In this document: piece by piece, positions 23,882-37,220 of the stretch | Layout of the letters: each line of letters begins with the position of its first letter | Position numbering within the stretch: position 1 is the first letter of the stretch | From: Phaeoceros laevis | Lineage: Eukaryota > Anthocerotophyta > Anthocerotopsida > Notothyladales | Length of the DNA: 61,216 nucleotides | NCBI GenBank assembly: GCA_049999765.1 | Contig: JBNGIQ010009371.1 | Location: 134,053 to 195,268, forward strand | Direction: 5' to 3' | Translations under genes and position numbers: made by a program | The notes under the pieces: model-generated | What the model was told of the DNA's origin: nothing | Database searches by the model: none | What the model saw: the letters and a program-made list of their open reading frames with translations, nothing else

Positions 23882-26800
23882 ATGGGGACGCGCAGGGCAG
23901 CAACAGCGTGGTTGTCGGCAATCAGGTGAGCGCAGTGCATCGAGTACTTGGCTACTCGCTCCTGTCACAGCTTGGGTGTCTTGTTGTTGAACTCGACAAC
24001 TACTCTACTATGTTCGTGCATGGAGTGAGAATTTGAGCAAGATGTTCCATTGACCTTCTGTTCTGCTTGCAGACGCTGTTCTGCTGGTCTTCGTTCCGGG
24101 GAGTGTTCATGGACGCTATGCAGGGATTTGCGTTTCTCAGGGTCGTTACCCAGACATGTAGGACGCCTACTGTTCGGAAATTTTCGTGTTCGTGATTGCA
24201 GTCCACACTTTCGAAGTCTGTTGAAGGCATAATCGCTGGCTGCTTGAGTTCTGCGCATGATTTGCACACTTTTGGAAGAGTGCAGCTGTTGCACGAGTAT
24301 CTCTATTTTGGATACCTGCTGCTTGAAAGTCTGATCATAAGTCACTTGCAATTTTGGATCAGCTATGCTCTCAAGCTTCGGTCTTTGCTGTTACAGAGCA
24401 GCAGGACGTTTTGTGCCGAAGTGGCAGTTGATGACACCTCCCGGCAGGTATACTTTGAGATGACTTTTCCGCTTAAGTCCATCTGAGTACTTGATTTTCT
24501 CATGTTCAAAATAGTGGATGTGACCGGCTGTTTTTGTTGTACAGTTCAAAGAGAGCGTCAGGATGTTTGCTCAGGAGCATATTGCTCCTCATGCAGCAGA
24601 AATAGACTCCAAGAATCATTTCCCTGAGGTATTGCCTATACACGTGCTACTCGTGATACTATGATACCTACCACCAGAGTGTTTGCGGCAAGATCATTTT
24701 CCTATTGTCGTGCAGTAGCAACAAAAGAATCGGCTGTGGCACCGTTGTTGGTCCTAGTTTAGATTTCCATCATGTTCACAGTTTGCCCAGTTCGAATGAC
24801 ATACATTACGTCTTCCAAAGGGTAGTTCCATGTTGTCTAACCTTACGAAGTCCTTTGCCTGCAGAATGTCGACCTGTGGAAATTGATGGGTGACTTCAGC
24901 CTACATGGCATCACAGCTCCAGGTGAAAGCAATTGAACACATCTGGAAAACAAACAGTCTAAGTTCATCATAAGAGCAACTGTTAGTGGGTTAGTCTGCT
25001 GAATTTTGCTGTAACCGACCTCCTGGAATGTCAAATGTGTATGTAGCTGAATATGGAGGTATGAACTTGGGCTATGTGTACCACTGCATGGCCATGGAGG
25101 AAATCAGCAGGGCTTCAGGAGCTGTTGGCTTATCTTATGGAGCACATTCTAATCTTTGTATAAATCAGCTGGTGCGGTCATCTATCCCTGGAGATCAAAG
25201 TTTGAAAACATGTGCATCTTGATAATCAACTCGGCAGCTTAATTTGTGGCGTTCCCTGTGAGTTCAGGTGATGCTTATTTATGTTACATGTGGCAGGTGC
25301 GGAATGGAACTGCGGCTCAAAAGGAAAAATATCTGCCTAAGGTTGGTTTGACCTCTGTTCTTTTTCTCAATTCGGGCGTTTATTGTGCAGGGAGTTCGCT
25401 CCTAACGTTCTGATCTGAATTGGCATGCTGGTAGCTTATTTCTGGAGAGCACATTGGAGCACTGGCCATGAGCGAACCGAATTGTGAGTTTTTGTTGAGG
25501 TGATTGCTCTTTGAGTAACATGAGCCTTATGCTCTGTTTTACGCTGTGCCTTATGCTACGTTCTGGGATTGGCAGCTGGTTCCGATGTTGTCAGCATGAG
25601 ATGCAAAGGTGAGCGTACCGAAGGCGGATATGTACTGAATGGCACTAAGATGTGGTGCACAAATGGACCTCGCGCAAACACTCTGGTAAGTGTTGTGAAC
25701 AGTCCGATTCTTGGCATTAGAGTGCAGGAAAATTTGGGGAGACCAAAGATACCAGCAGAGAATTAGGCTACTGAGGATTTCATTAACCATGCAGATTATT
25801 TATGCTAAGACGGATGTGAAAGCAGGATCTCGTGGAATCACAGCATTCATCGTTGAGAAGGGCATGGCAGGGTAAAGTGCTGCTTGTTCCTGTCAGAACG
25901 TCATATATGCCTGCTTTATGATTTTTGGGGACCACAATTGACATTATTGAGCACGATGTTCGTCAAGTTTCCAGAAGAGCCTTTTCAGGTACTGAAATGT
26001 TTACCCACAGGTTCAGCACTGCTCAGAAATTGGACAAGCTTGGTATGCGAGGAAGTGACACGTGAGTAACTTAAGAATGATTCTCCCCATCTATCCTACG
26101 GTCTGCACCACTTGATTGTCATGTGCGACATTATTGACGACATCTGTGGAAGCTTTCTTGTTCTTGTCATCAGGAGCTGATCGGGACTCCCTTGTTGTGC
26201 AGGTGCGAGCTTGTCTTTGAAAACTGCTTTGTTCCAGATGAGAATGTTCTGGGAAAGGAGGGAAAAGGCATGGTTGCAACAACACTTTCGCATAGAATAG
26301 GGCATGTTCAATCTCCTTTCTGTTTTTCTCCAAGCCTGTTTAGTGCTAGAAAACTATGACTAAAGGACTAGGATGCCGTTTTTCCTTTCTGAAGTAGGTG
26401 ATTGGGCTCTTGCAGGAGTCTACGTCATGATGTCTGGCTTGGACTTGGAAAGGCTTGTTCTGGCAGCTGGTCCAGTTGGTATCATGCAGGCATGCATGGA
26501 TGTTGTACTCCCTTACGTTCGTGAAAGGGAACAGTTTGGCCGTCCCATTGGAGAATTTCAATTAATGCAGGTGAGAGAACGTATTCTTCTGTTGTTGAAA
26601 CCTCAAAGGAACGCATCAAGAAGGGAGCTGGAAGTTCACCTGTGAGACCAGTCATTCTTTCCATGATTCATTCCTTGTTCCGAACTGTTTCAACAGGGCA
26701 AGCTGGCAGATATGTACACAACCCTGCAGGCATCCAGGTATAGTGCTCGATCCAATTGATAAGGCGGATGTTCAATTGATCGCTCAAGAGAGTATCTCAT

Positions 26801-27326
26801 ACTCGCAAAGGGGTCTAATTCCAATGCTATCTGTTGTCCTGATCCACAGAGCCCTCGTATACTCAGTTGCAAGTTCTTGTGATGCCGGCCATGTTGACAG
26901 AAAGGTTCTATATGACCCTTCACCTAGCACCTGCTATGACTTTAATGTAGGCTGTAAGACATATGTAGCTGCCACCACTGCTAAACAATCCCAAGCTTTT
27001 GGTGCAGGACTGTGCATCTGCAATCCTTTTTGCTGCAGAAAATGCTACACAAAATGCTCTACAGGTATGCTTTCTGAGCCTAAACTGCCAAGACTCGTGT
27101 ATGGTGTTTTATGTTCAACGCCTTGATTGTCTCAACACCATGCTGACGAGTTCGCCTCTGGTGTTGGTGGTAGGCCATCCAATGCTTGGGTGGAAATGGG
27201 TACACAAACGAGTACTCAACTGGAAGGTTGCTTCGGGATGCTAAGCTGTATGAGATTGGTGCTGGCACCAGTGAGATACGACGCATGCTGATAGGGCGCG
27301 AGCTATTTGAGAAAGGGATGGACTGA
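23882..27326 (+). CDS. IVD: Isovaleryl-CoA dehydrogenase, mitochondrial
   Basis: Sixteen exons join in phase to 405 residues: 23882-23925, 24399-24447, 24545-24628, 24865-24922, 25047-25171, 25297-25341, 25435-25483, 25576-25685, 25795-25871, 26011-26061, 26203-26267, 26416-26570, 26697-26737, 26850-26904, 27008-27064, 27174-27326. The enzyme is a mitochondrial FAD acyl-CoA dehydrogenase that oxidises isovaleryl-CoA in leucine breakdown and passes electrons to ETF. Seen: a short Arg/Ala-rich presequence ([10 protein letters not shown]), [29 protein letters not shown]264-R-L-V-L-A-A-G-P (the Glu in the position of the family's catalytic base), [17 protein letters not shown] and [12 protein letters not shown]. 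Length matches plant IVD (about 409). The intron after 26267 appears to use a GC donor. The first exon is the least certain. Confidence 0.96.
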
Positions 27327-28119
27327 CTTTGTGGGCCACGTTGGCCTGCATTTGAACTGTTCAGTGGGATACTATGGACGTCACCGATTTTTCGAAACTG
27401 TGGGGGTGCAGGTCTTTGCAAATGCAAAGTCAGGAAGTGTGAAGCTCACAAGATGCATTTATTCACTTCTAATCCATCGTATCAGTGTAGCAAAGGTGTC
27501 CAGATGGATAGTTAGCCAGAAATACTCACGGTGCGCTTGCAGGAGATCCTAAGCTGGCTGTCAAAGCCTTTCAACACTCCTTTGAAGGTTGATGGCTATA
27601 GATTGTCTCGCGCCCCTGCAGATATTCAGACGTGCTTTCCTTGGATGCAGAGCCCCATAGCTTCACTAGGTCACCGCTAGCAACTTAAGGGCAAGGAACA
27701 TCCTGCCACCCTTACTTTGACCTTACTTTGCAGCACATAGTACTTGCGATGAAACAAGGTTCTTGTTTCAGAAAATCCTAATAACCAAAGCATTGTTCTG
27801 TTTTGGCGGTCGTGGGAACTAGGATGTGCTTTATCAGGTGCAAACAATATTGCCCACAACAATTTAGTGCGGCTGGCCGCTAATTTGCTACTGCTAGTCA
27901 GACCAGTCAACGACGTGTTAATCTTTGAAGGCAAACTTCGGAAAGAGCGAACAGACATTATGCAAGGCTGTCACCACAGCAGTAAGCATAAAGGTCCATC
28001 CACACTTCCTCCACGGAACATTAATTATTCATGACAAGACAGGTGCACAACGCATTCATGCTTAGGCACACTTTCCCAATTCCAAACATGTAACAACCTC
28101 CTAGAAGATAATACCACTC
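27327..28119. other. Intergenic, convergent 3' ends of IVD and MurB
   Basis: This holds the 3' flanks of IVD (+) and MurB (-). I see no gene or notable repeat. Confidence 0.5.
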
Positions 28120-29519
28120 TCATGTAGAATGAGAACCAGAATAAGGTACATGGATAATTTCTTCTTGCAACTCAATCCCAAAAACGTCGAGTACCTGATT
28201 TTTCACTCGTGCAATCAGGGAGAGCATGTCCGAGGACTTCGAATTTCCACCATTGACCAGGAAATTGGCATGCAATTCTGACACTTTTGCATCACCTACT
28301 GTCACACCTTTCAGACCTGCCTGGTCAATAAGGGCCCCCGCAGAAGGGCCCAATCCAGGGTTTCTGAAGACACATCCCGCTGTGCGCTCAGTGACAGGTT
28401 GAGTTCTCTTTCTCCTGAATGAGGTAATACAAGAAAACCATGTCACTGCTGACACGTCAAATGGAACATGCAGAACCATAAGCAGGATCATATTGAAATC
28501 GACGTACAATACAAGCATCACAGAACAAGTTCCAGTTCTCACCTGTCCAAGTGTAGTCTTTGCCTCTCTCTGGCGTTTGAGCAATGTGACAACCGAAAGG
28601 TTGCTGATGCGATAGCATAAAATTGGTCCATCGTCTGGAAGGGTGAAGAGCGGTAACCATACACAAGTTCATTACTTTCTCTTGATAGCACAAGGACTTC
28701 CCCTTCTTCAGTCACAACCTCCACTAACTCCAGCACATCTGAGGTTTGCTGTCAAAAGTCGACAAGGACGGGAGTCAGATTGAGGTACCAATCAAGGGTC
28801 GTAACCACACCAGCTGTGATAAAGAAATGTGACGCTGACCTGACCATCAGCGCCGGCGTTCATGTACACAGCTCCTCCCACAGTGCCGGGGATGCCACAA
28901 GCGAACTCTAGTCCGGTGAAACCTTCCTTGGAACAGCGGATTCCAAGCAGGTTAAACGGGTAGCCACTGCCCACGCGGTAGACGCCGTTGCCATCGCCCT
29001 CGAAGAAGTCAATCCGGTTGAGCAGCACTAGTCCATCAAATCCACGGTCATCAAACAGACAATTTGAGCCCTTTCCAAGCACAAAATAGCGAAGGTTGTG
29101 CCTTCGGCAGTATCTGGATACAGTGCCACACAACAAAGGTAGCACAATTGGACACCACCCTTTTTGAGGAAAAACGTCACCGCAAGAAAGACCACCAGCA
29201 CAGGGACTGCAATGAATCTGCTGTTCTGGACATCCCAGGCAGCGCAAGGAGATAAGGGCACGGGCATGGCCACTCACCTCAAGCAGGCTGCTAGCTGGGT
29301 GGAGCAGGTGACCTCGGTGAAGTACTTGGCAGGGCCGCCAATTCCCCAGGAGCTCACTTGGCTCAGAAGCCTCCCTTCCGTGAACTTTGGCAGATCGTCA
29401 GCTTTGCAGGAGACTCGAGCAAGAGGCCCGAATGCCAACGACATTATCTTCCCGCACCTGGGCGTTGACACCCAACCCTCAGCCCTCGCCAAGCCATTTG
29501 TTGGCATCCTCAGGGCCAT
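28120..29519 (-). CDS. MURB: UDP-N-acetylenolpyruvoylglucosamine reductase (MurB), plastid
   Basis: Four exons (29519-29278, 29113-28840, 28748-28543, 28414-28120) join to 338 residues. MurB reduces UDP-GlcNAc-enolpyruvate to UDP-MurNAc with NADPH and FAD, the second committed step of peptidoglycan synthesis. Residues 1 to about 45 are basic and Ser/Ala/Gly-rich with almost no acids, as in plastid transit peptides. The FAD domain has W-G-I-G-G-P-A-K-Y-F (GG at 61-62), L-G-K-G-S-N (94-98) and G-I-P-G-T-V-G-G-A-V-Y-M-N-A-G. The C-terminal MurB domain has A-G-C255-V-F-R-N-P, G-L-K-G, and S-E-L-H-A-N-F-L-V-N. The residue at the usual catalytic serine position is Cys255. Introns and transit peptide argue against bacterial contamination. 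The ATG at 29519 has a good context; the frame remains open further upstream without another ATG. The gene is head-to-head with TAD2. Confidence 0.95.
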
Positions 29520-29659
29520 CACGTGGTCAAAGAGCCTGCAGACAGCTATTTGAGCATCCAGCCCCTCCTTTGCGTGGACGACGAGGGTCACATTAGTTAG
29601 AGGTCCGGACAGGCAGGCGAGCCTGGAGCTGAAGCCCCTGAGGACGCATCCCTCCCCCA
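29520..29659. promoter_or_regulatory. Compact bidirectional promoter of MurB (-) and TAD2 (+)
   Basis: Only 140 bp separate the two start codons, so the transcripts must share a promoter or overlap at their 5' ends. The interval is GC-rich with no clear TATA box. Confidence 0.55.
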
Positions 29660-30910
<1,251 letters not shown>

Positions 30911-31311
30911 CCTATGTAATGAGCTCCTCGACAGCAATCACAACTCTAGTACCCCTCACAATTGGTTACTGAAGTTTAGCTTTAGCCCGCAGAACAGGTT
31001 AGCCTAAATGATCCTGTAGACTGTAGCCCGGCCAGAGAGTTGTTAGCTCGAAGACCTGCTGGAGCTACTTTGGAGTGTAGGCTCTCACATGTTCATTGGA
31101 CATATGGCAGCCAGGTTTTCTGTACTCTGCATCAGCTCGTGATAAGAATATTATTAGTGGAAAAGGCCAACCCGCCAGCTCTGTATTAACATATCAATGT
31201 TAGAAGTTGCACTTTATCGGTGATTCCCCCTACACTTGTGTTATTGACGTGCTGCCATGAAAATTCTGGCAGTGAGTACAGCTGTTTGCAAGTTACTTAA
31301 CTAGGAGTTAA

Positions 31312-31403
31312 GTAACTCGGAGGTTCAAACCGGCGATTTAACCTAACTTGACAAAACGTAACTCGAAGGTTCAAACCGGCGATTTAACCTAACTTGTCAA
31401 AAC
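31312..31403. repeat. Two tandem 46-bp repeats in the RPS4 promoter
   Basis: Copies 31312-31357 and 31358-31403 differ at two positions. Each contains GGTTCAAACCGGCG and TTTAACCTAACTTG. They end about 160 bp upstream of the RPS4 start codon. Confidence 0.85.
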
Positions 31404-31440
31404 TAACTATAAGAGTAGCATCCGGTGACCTCCTGCGGAT

Positions 31441-31449
31441 TTAGGGTTT
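31441..31449. promoter_or_regulatory. Telo-box-like motif upstream of RPS4
   Basis: TTAGGGTTT is the reverse complement of AAACCCTAA, the telo box found near the transcription start of many plant ribosomal-protein genes. It lies 114 bp before the ATG. Confidence 0.55.
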
Positions 31450-31562
31450 TGGAGCTTATACCTAGGGCTTGCGCATCTGAGATCCCTCTTTCGCCTCTGC
31501 TTCAGCAGCCCGCGCGGAGTTCTTGCGCAAGCAGCGCGGAGACAGCTTCTCCGCCCGCCACA

Positions 31563-32928
<1,366 letters not shown>

Positions 32929-34362
32929 GTTTCTTCAGGATCTCAGGCTAGTCTCTCACGTCCCGGGATTAGTTCACAGTCCAGCAATTCTGGATTCTAA
33001 GCGCTATATTCATTTGCGCTACTTTTTTGTTTTAATTCACCTAGAATCCTAGATATGGTTGTCCGGCTTAACGGTAGAAGACTCCCACATCTACCGATCC
33101 AGTCGAATAGCCTCTGCAGCCCCGGCAGCCTCTCCACGTCTAGAATAGGCAAAGATCATGGTAGCCCACTTGTGGGCGTCGGGTGTAGGAATTGTGGTAA
33201 AGACCCGGATTGCTTCTTCCAACCTCCCATGCGATGTGTAAAGACCAATGAGTTGGTTGGCCAAGAATGCCTCCTTTACACCCGATTTTGACAATCGGAG
33301 CATGGATGCATCTGCCCGAAACCAGGTCCTTGTAAGTGATGCACCTCTCAAGGATACGACACAAGAGATTGTTGGGTACATGGTATCCTCGCTGCACCAG
33401 TAGGCTCAACACATCTACAACGTCAGAAATTCGTCCCTGCTCACATAGTTTTCTGCGCATTCCGACTTCCAAATGCCCCTCACGTGCTTCAAAAGCCCTT
33501 CCCCCCTGATCTGAGGAGGATACAGACGGGGCTTCTTTAGTCTTCTTCAGCCCAACGTCCTACTTGGGCTAGCTATGAGTCCACCCAAGCAGGCTCATGT
33601 CGATTATACACAATTTCCGCTGCGTGGCTCAGGGCTCCAAACCCACCAGTCTCATGTACTATTCCTTGAATCCGCTGCCTCAGGTCTGGGATTTGTGACT
33701 AGTACTCAGTGTCGCGTTGGTCGGCTCGAAATCCAGTGCAGCGCCCATAATCAAGGATGCTATTCACGAGCCGGCTTTTTCGAGATGGTGATGCCAGTAA
33801 CGACGGTGAGGGAGAATGGATCCGGCACACAATTTGGACATGCTGGAAACAAACCCTTCCTCCGCCCTCCCTCACAGGTGCGCAACTAAGGGTCTATTGT
33901 CAATCCCGGTTTCGCCAGATCAGTGCTCTTCCTCCAGGAGGGCATTGAATGGCTTCGCAGTAGGTCAACCACTCCAGCTGCATCGGGCACACGCTGCTAC
34001 TTGTGGCGCCTTTTCTTGCCCTTTTTTTTAGCACACGCTACGGTCCTTAAGATTTTATGCCTTGCGTCGCAAGGCTAGCGCTGTTTGGGTAGCCTGGATC
34101 GCAGCTTGCTTAAGCTTGCTTTAGATGTGGGAGGCGCGCGCAAAGCCATACTAGCTTGTCTACAGATGCAGGCGTGCGCAGGTGGATAGCAAGGCGAAGG
34201 CCATGGCCTTAGGGGAGCGTTGCCGGTATAGCTGATGCCGGTGCAGGTGACAGAAAGGGTAGAGACGAAGTCCTGTTGGGCTGGCCCCCACCGTAGGCAA
34301 GCGAGGAGTGAAGACTACGTTTTAGCTGACAATTATAACAACTGTAAAGTAGAAGTTGTGAG
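32929..34362. other. Intergenic between RPS4 and tRNA-Arg, with a PPR relic
   Basis: The RPS4 3' flank is followed by a decayed PPR fragment (33057-33560, minus). The rest (33560-34362) has several short open frames on the plus strand without recognisable domains; no gene is called. Confidence 0.5.
33057..33560 (-). pseudogene. Decayed N-terminal fragment of a PPR protein
   Basis: Read on the minus strand, one frame gives C-R-I-L-E-R-C-I-T-Y-K-D-L-V-S-G-R-C-I-H-A. Near 33290 the PPR similarity moves to another frame (K-S-G-V-K-E-A-F-L-A-N-Q-L-I-G-L-Y, then R-L-E-E-A-I-R-V-F and H-K-W-A-T-M-I-F-A-Y-S-R-R-G) and stops about 70 codons later. This covers only the first two PPR motifs. The frameshift plus early stop mark a relic rather than a gene; a short intron at the shift is not supported by splice sites. 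Confidence 0.7.
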
Positions 34363-34435
34363 GCGCGTGTAGCTCAGTGGATAGAGCGTCTGTTTCCTAA
34401 GCAGAAAGTCGCAGGTTCGACCCCTGCCTCGCGCG
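34363..34435 (+). tRNA. tRNA-Arg (anticodon CCU)
   Basis: A 73-nt cloverleaf: acceptor GCGCGTG against CTCGCGC (one T-T mismatch), D-arm TAGCTCAGTGG, anticodon arm TCTGT-TTCCTAA-GCAGA with anticodon CCT, and T-arm GGTTCGACCCC. It lies 92 bp before the start codon of the zinc-finger gene on the same strand. Confidence 0.95.
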
Positions 34436-34527
34436 TAGTTGTGGATAAATACCTCCCGTTTTTGTTTGTGCCCTCTCAATCGGTGAGTGGCTCCCCCCCC
34501 CCCGGGCTTTGACTCTTCGCACCTGGA

Positions 34528-35862
34528 ATGGCCACTCCCACCAACTTTTACAAGACCACGGCCTACTCCTACGCTAAGGAGTTCGATCTTTCATCCACAC
34601 TCGAGAATCTTGAGAACTACAACATTGCAACTGGAGCTGTACTGATTCCCAGGTTGGATGCATCTGGAAGGTCAACAGCAAGGCAAAATCAGCAACAGCA
34701 GGGCGTCAAGAGGCAGAGGTTGAATTTTGCAGCCCCTGGCAACGTTGAACAACTTAGAGCCGCTGCTGCATTGTCCCATGAGGACTATGTCCAACAGACA
34801 AGAGCTGCGCTACTAAATGCAGGTGCAGATTCAAGCATCCGAAGGGCAGAAAGGGCTATACAGACTTCTGCCTTCTCATCTTGCGAACCCTTGAAATCTC
34901 GGGAGGAAGAAGAGACCTCTAGGGTTTTGACCTTAGAGGAGTCAAGTGACAGTGATCGGTACACAAGCAATGGAGTGTTGAAGCGGAGTTTGGACCAGCG
35001 GTTTGCACATCCAGGAGAGCCTGCCTGCGTGGTTTGTGGTAGGTACGGGGAGTATGTGTGTAGCGCAACAGATGAAGACGTGTGCAGCGCGGAGTGCAAG
35101 GATGAGCATCTGCAAATGCAAGCTGAAGCACAGGCGGAAACTCTGCTAGGAGCCCGGGAGGAGGACTTATCTGTTCCTTCCGCTCTTGCTGGTGATCTGC
35201 AGCCTCCAGATAAGTGGAACTACGAGAAGAATTGCTGGGAGGACCGAAACAGCATTCTGTCCACCTACCGATGCTGGAAATGCAACCGACCTGGTCATCT
35301 TTCAACGGATTGCACAGCAACTAGGGCAGGCCCGGCAGTTGCACCTGCCCAGCCGCCTGCTTCAGGACGTCGAGATCCCGTTGAGAAAGGGCACAGCAAA
35401 GACTTATCGAAGCTCTACAGAAGATGTCGAGAAGTAGGAGCCGCATCTGTGTCGCCAAAATGTACCATGTGCACACAGACAGCGAATCTGGGGATGTGCC
35501 TGGACTGCTCTGGCATCTTCTGTGAGAGTGCAGGTCACCTGGCCAGCCATGCTTTGGGAAATCCTTCTCACAAGCAATACTATTCCTACAAGCTGCAGAG
35601 GCTTATTAAGTGCTGCAAGGGGACCTGTCCAGTCACCGACGTCAAAGAGCTTTTTGCATGTAGCTATTGTTTCAGCAAGGCCTTCGACAAGTCTTACAAC
35701 ATGTACAGGGCAAGCTGGAAGGGGACAGGCCTGAAAATTGTATGCAATTCCATCTGTTGTGAGGAACACTTCGATTGGCACCGGATGAATTGCCCTAGTG
35801 CTGCTGCAGGGGACAGCGGCTTGGATTTTTCTGACAGGCAGCTCTGTGAGTTCCTCTTCTGA
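34528..35862 (+). CDS. Triple zinc-finger protein: HIT-type, CCHC knuckle and UBP-like finger
   Basis: A single exon of 444 residues starts at ATG 34528. Three metal-binding modules are visible in order: a HIT-type finger (C167, C170, C178, C186, C190, H194), a CCHC zinc knuckle (C249-x2-C252-x4-H257-x4-C262), and a Cys/His cluster resembling a UBP-type finger (C312, C315, C324, C327, C332, H337, H341, H348) followed by another Cys-rich segment ending in [12 protein letters not shown] fingers occur in chromatin-remodelling and RNA-assembly proteins; knuckles bind single-stranded nucleic acid; UBP fingers often bind ubiquitin tails. Plants have an uncharacterised 'HIT zinc finger / zinc knuckle' family to which this probably belongs. 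The first 130 residues are low in structure and contain short Gln and Glu runs. No transit or signal peptide. The precise role is unknown. Confidence 0.85.
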   Translation: MATPTNFYKTTAYSYAKEFDLSSTLENLENYNIATGAVLIPRLDASGRSTARQNQQQQGVKRQRLNFAAPGNVEQLRAAAALSHEDYVQQTRAALLNAGADSSIRRAERAIQTSAFSSCEPLKSREEEETSRVLTLEESSDSDRYTSNGVLKRSLDQRFAHPGEPACVVCGRYGEYVCSATDEDVCSAECKDEHLQMQAEAQAETLLGAREEDLSVPSALAGDLQPPDKWNYEKNCWEDRNSILSTYRCWKCNRPGHLSTDCTATRAGPAVAPAQPPASGRRDPVEKGHSKDLSKLYRRCREVGAASVSPKCTMCTQTANLGMCLDCSGIFCESAGHLASHALGNPSHKQYYSYKLQRLIKCCKGTCPVTDVKELFACSYCFSKAFDKSYNMYRASWKGTGLKIVCNSICCEEHFDWHRMNCPSAAAGDSGLDFSDRQLCEFLF

Positions 35863-36260
35863 CCCAGCACCTGAGCAGTTGTCTGATACCATTACTGGAC
35901 ACATGGGCCATGGTGATTTCATGCATCGAGTTCCTAGTGCCTACTAGTGTCGATCATAACTTCTGGCTAGGAGGGACTTTAGGCAGGACTGCATTGCCTA
36001 TTGCAGTGAACTGCTAACTGCAACGCTGCTAGTAAACTGCAAGGGAAACTCTTCTACAAACTGCAACAAACGTCAACAATTGCAGAGTTCTAATTAGCAG
36101 AATACTCAAGAGATGCTTCACAAGAGGAGGACTTGAGTCTTGGAGGGCTTGAGCTCTTCCAACCACTGAAAATTGTGAAAATGTAAGAATTCGTTGCCGA
36201 TCATATAGTTGTTACTAGCTCGCTGCCGTTTTACTTTTCTCGGGCAGTTTTGTGCAGACA
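35863..36260. other. Intergenic between convergent zinc-finger and NTase-like genes
   Basis: This short interval holds both 3' ends. Nothing else is visible. Confidence 0.5.
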
Positions 36261-37220
36261 CTAAAACCCTAACTGTTTGACCCTGATTTCCAGCTCTTCC
36301 AGAGTGAGCTCCAGAATTGCTTTTTGCGAAACAGATGCTTTCACCTTCTGCATGGCTTCACCCAGCTCCTTCCCCGACAGCCCTGTCCAAGCCGTTAGGT
36401 GTTTCGCGTTCAGCTTCTGCTTGACCCGTCGTTGCCGATCTGCGGCCTCGGCCTGCTCCCGGTACTCCTCCGTCTTCCCGAAGAAGGCCAAGGCTTCGTC
36501 CATCACCTGCTGCGTGCTGTACCCGGCGTCCTTCCCATCCGCGTCCAGCCGGATCACATGATCAACAAAGCCTTGGAGCACAGGCCGCCCCTGCGACCTC
36601 ACGCTCATCCGTTTGGTCCCCTTCTCTTCCGGCCGGAACACATCTCGCCTCAGGAACCTACACCCGCTCAGGAACTCGAAGACCTCCAGCTGCGTCTGGA
36701 ATCCTTGCTTCCACCGGCTGTAGGACAGGCCCAGGAACTCCAGAGCCCGGTCAGGGTCTACCGTCATCTCCAGCCGGAGCCTGCTTCCAGGCGTCTGCAT
36801 CTGGGACGGAAGCACCACGCTGAGGCCCTTCTCCGAGAACACCAGGCCCACGGGCTTGCAGATGAAGCCCAGGATGAAGCCGATGTCGCTGTAGCTGGAA
36901 AAGAGCCGGGCAAAATCAATGGAGCGAAGCTCGATCAGGATGGCGTCGACCTGGAATCCATCGCACTCGAAGGAGAGCACCGGGCCGTTGAGCACCTTCT
37001 CCTTGGACCGGATGTCTGGGTGCGTGAGCGGGTCGAAGTCTTGCACAGGACCCGCTACCAGCACATCCACGTCGCCGTGGTCTTCCTTGTCTGGGAGAGG
37101 CACAGTGCCTTCTGCGACCTCGTATTGGCATTGGAGAATCCGCACCATCTTTGCCTTCAACGCTGTGTACTCGGCCCAGGACAGCCTTCTGGTTGGAAAT
37201 GCCAATGCGTTCCCCCCCAT
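36261..37220 (-). CDS. Intronless nucleotidyltransferase-like protein, family unrecognised
   Basis: A 319-residue open frame starts at ATG 37220 (the frame is open 13 codons further but without ATG). I do not recognise a named family. A polymerase-beta-like nucleotidyltransferase signature can be seen: H-G-D50-V-D52-V-L-V and, 40 residues on, F-Q-V-D92-A-I-L-I-E, the spacing of the three metal-binding acids of that superfamily. The remainder is mainly helical, with R/K-rich helices near 240-290 and a Glu-rich C-terminal helix. GC content (notably at third positions) is higher than in the genes around it, and there is no intron in 960 bases, unlike most neighbours. No targeting signal is visible. 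Function (tRNA, antibiotic, protein or nucleotide transfer) cannot be inferred. Confidence 0.7.
   Translation of the reverse strand: MGGNALAFPTRRLSWAEYTALKAKMVRILQCQYEVAEGTVPLPDKEDHGDVDVLVAGPVQDFDPLTHPDIRSKEKVLNGPVLSFECDGFQVDAILIELRSIDFARLFSSYSDIGFILGFICKPVGLVFSEKGLSVVLPSQMQTPGSRLRLEMTVDPDRALEFLGLSYSRWKQGFQTQLEVFEFLSGCRFLRRDVFRPEEKGTKRMSVRSQGRPVLQGFVDHVIRLDADGKDAGYSTQQVMDEALAFFGKTEEYREQAEAADRQRRVKQKLNAKHLTAWTGLSGKELGEAMQKVKASVSQKAILELTLEELEIRVKQLGF

Larger units (their letters stand above)
30911..31562. promoter_or_regulatory. TAD2 3' flank and RPS4 promoter/leader
   Basis: The first ~350 bp are the 3' flank of TAD2. From 31291 come a perfect 12-bp palindrome (arms 31291-31302 and 31306-31317), two tandem 46-bp repeats and a telo-box-like TTAGGGTTT at 31441, then the RPS4 leader. 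Telo boxes are common near starts of plant ribosomal-protein genes. Confidence 0.6.

Noticed and set aside
31312-31403. tRNA-like element in the RPS4 promoter (GGTTCAAACCG)
   Set aside because: Only a B-box resemblance; no A-box and no cloverleaf.
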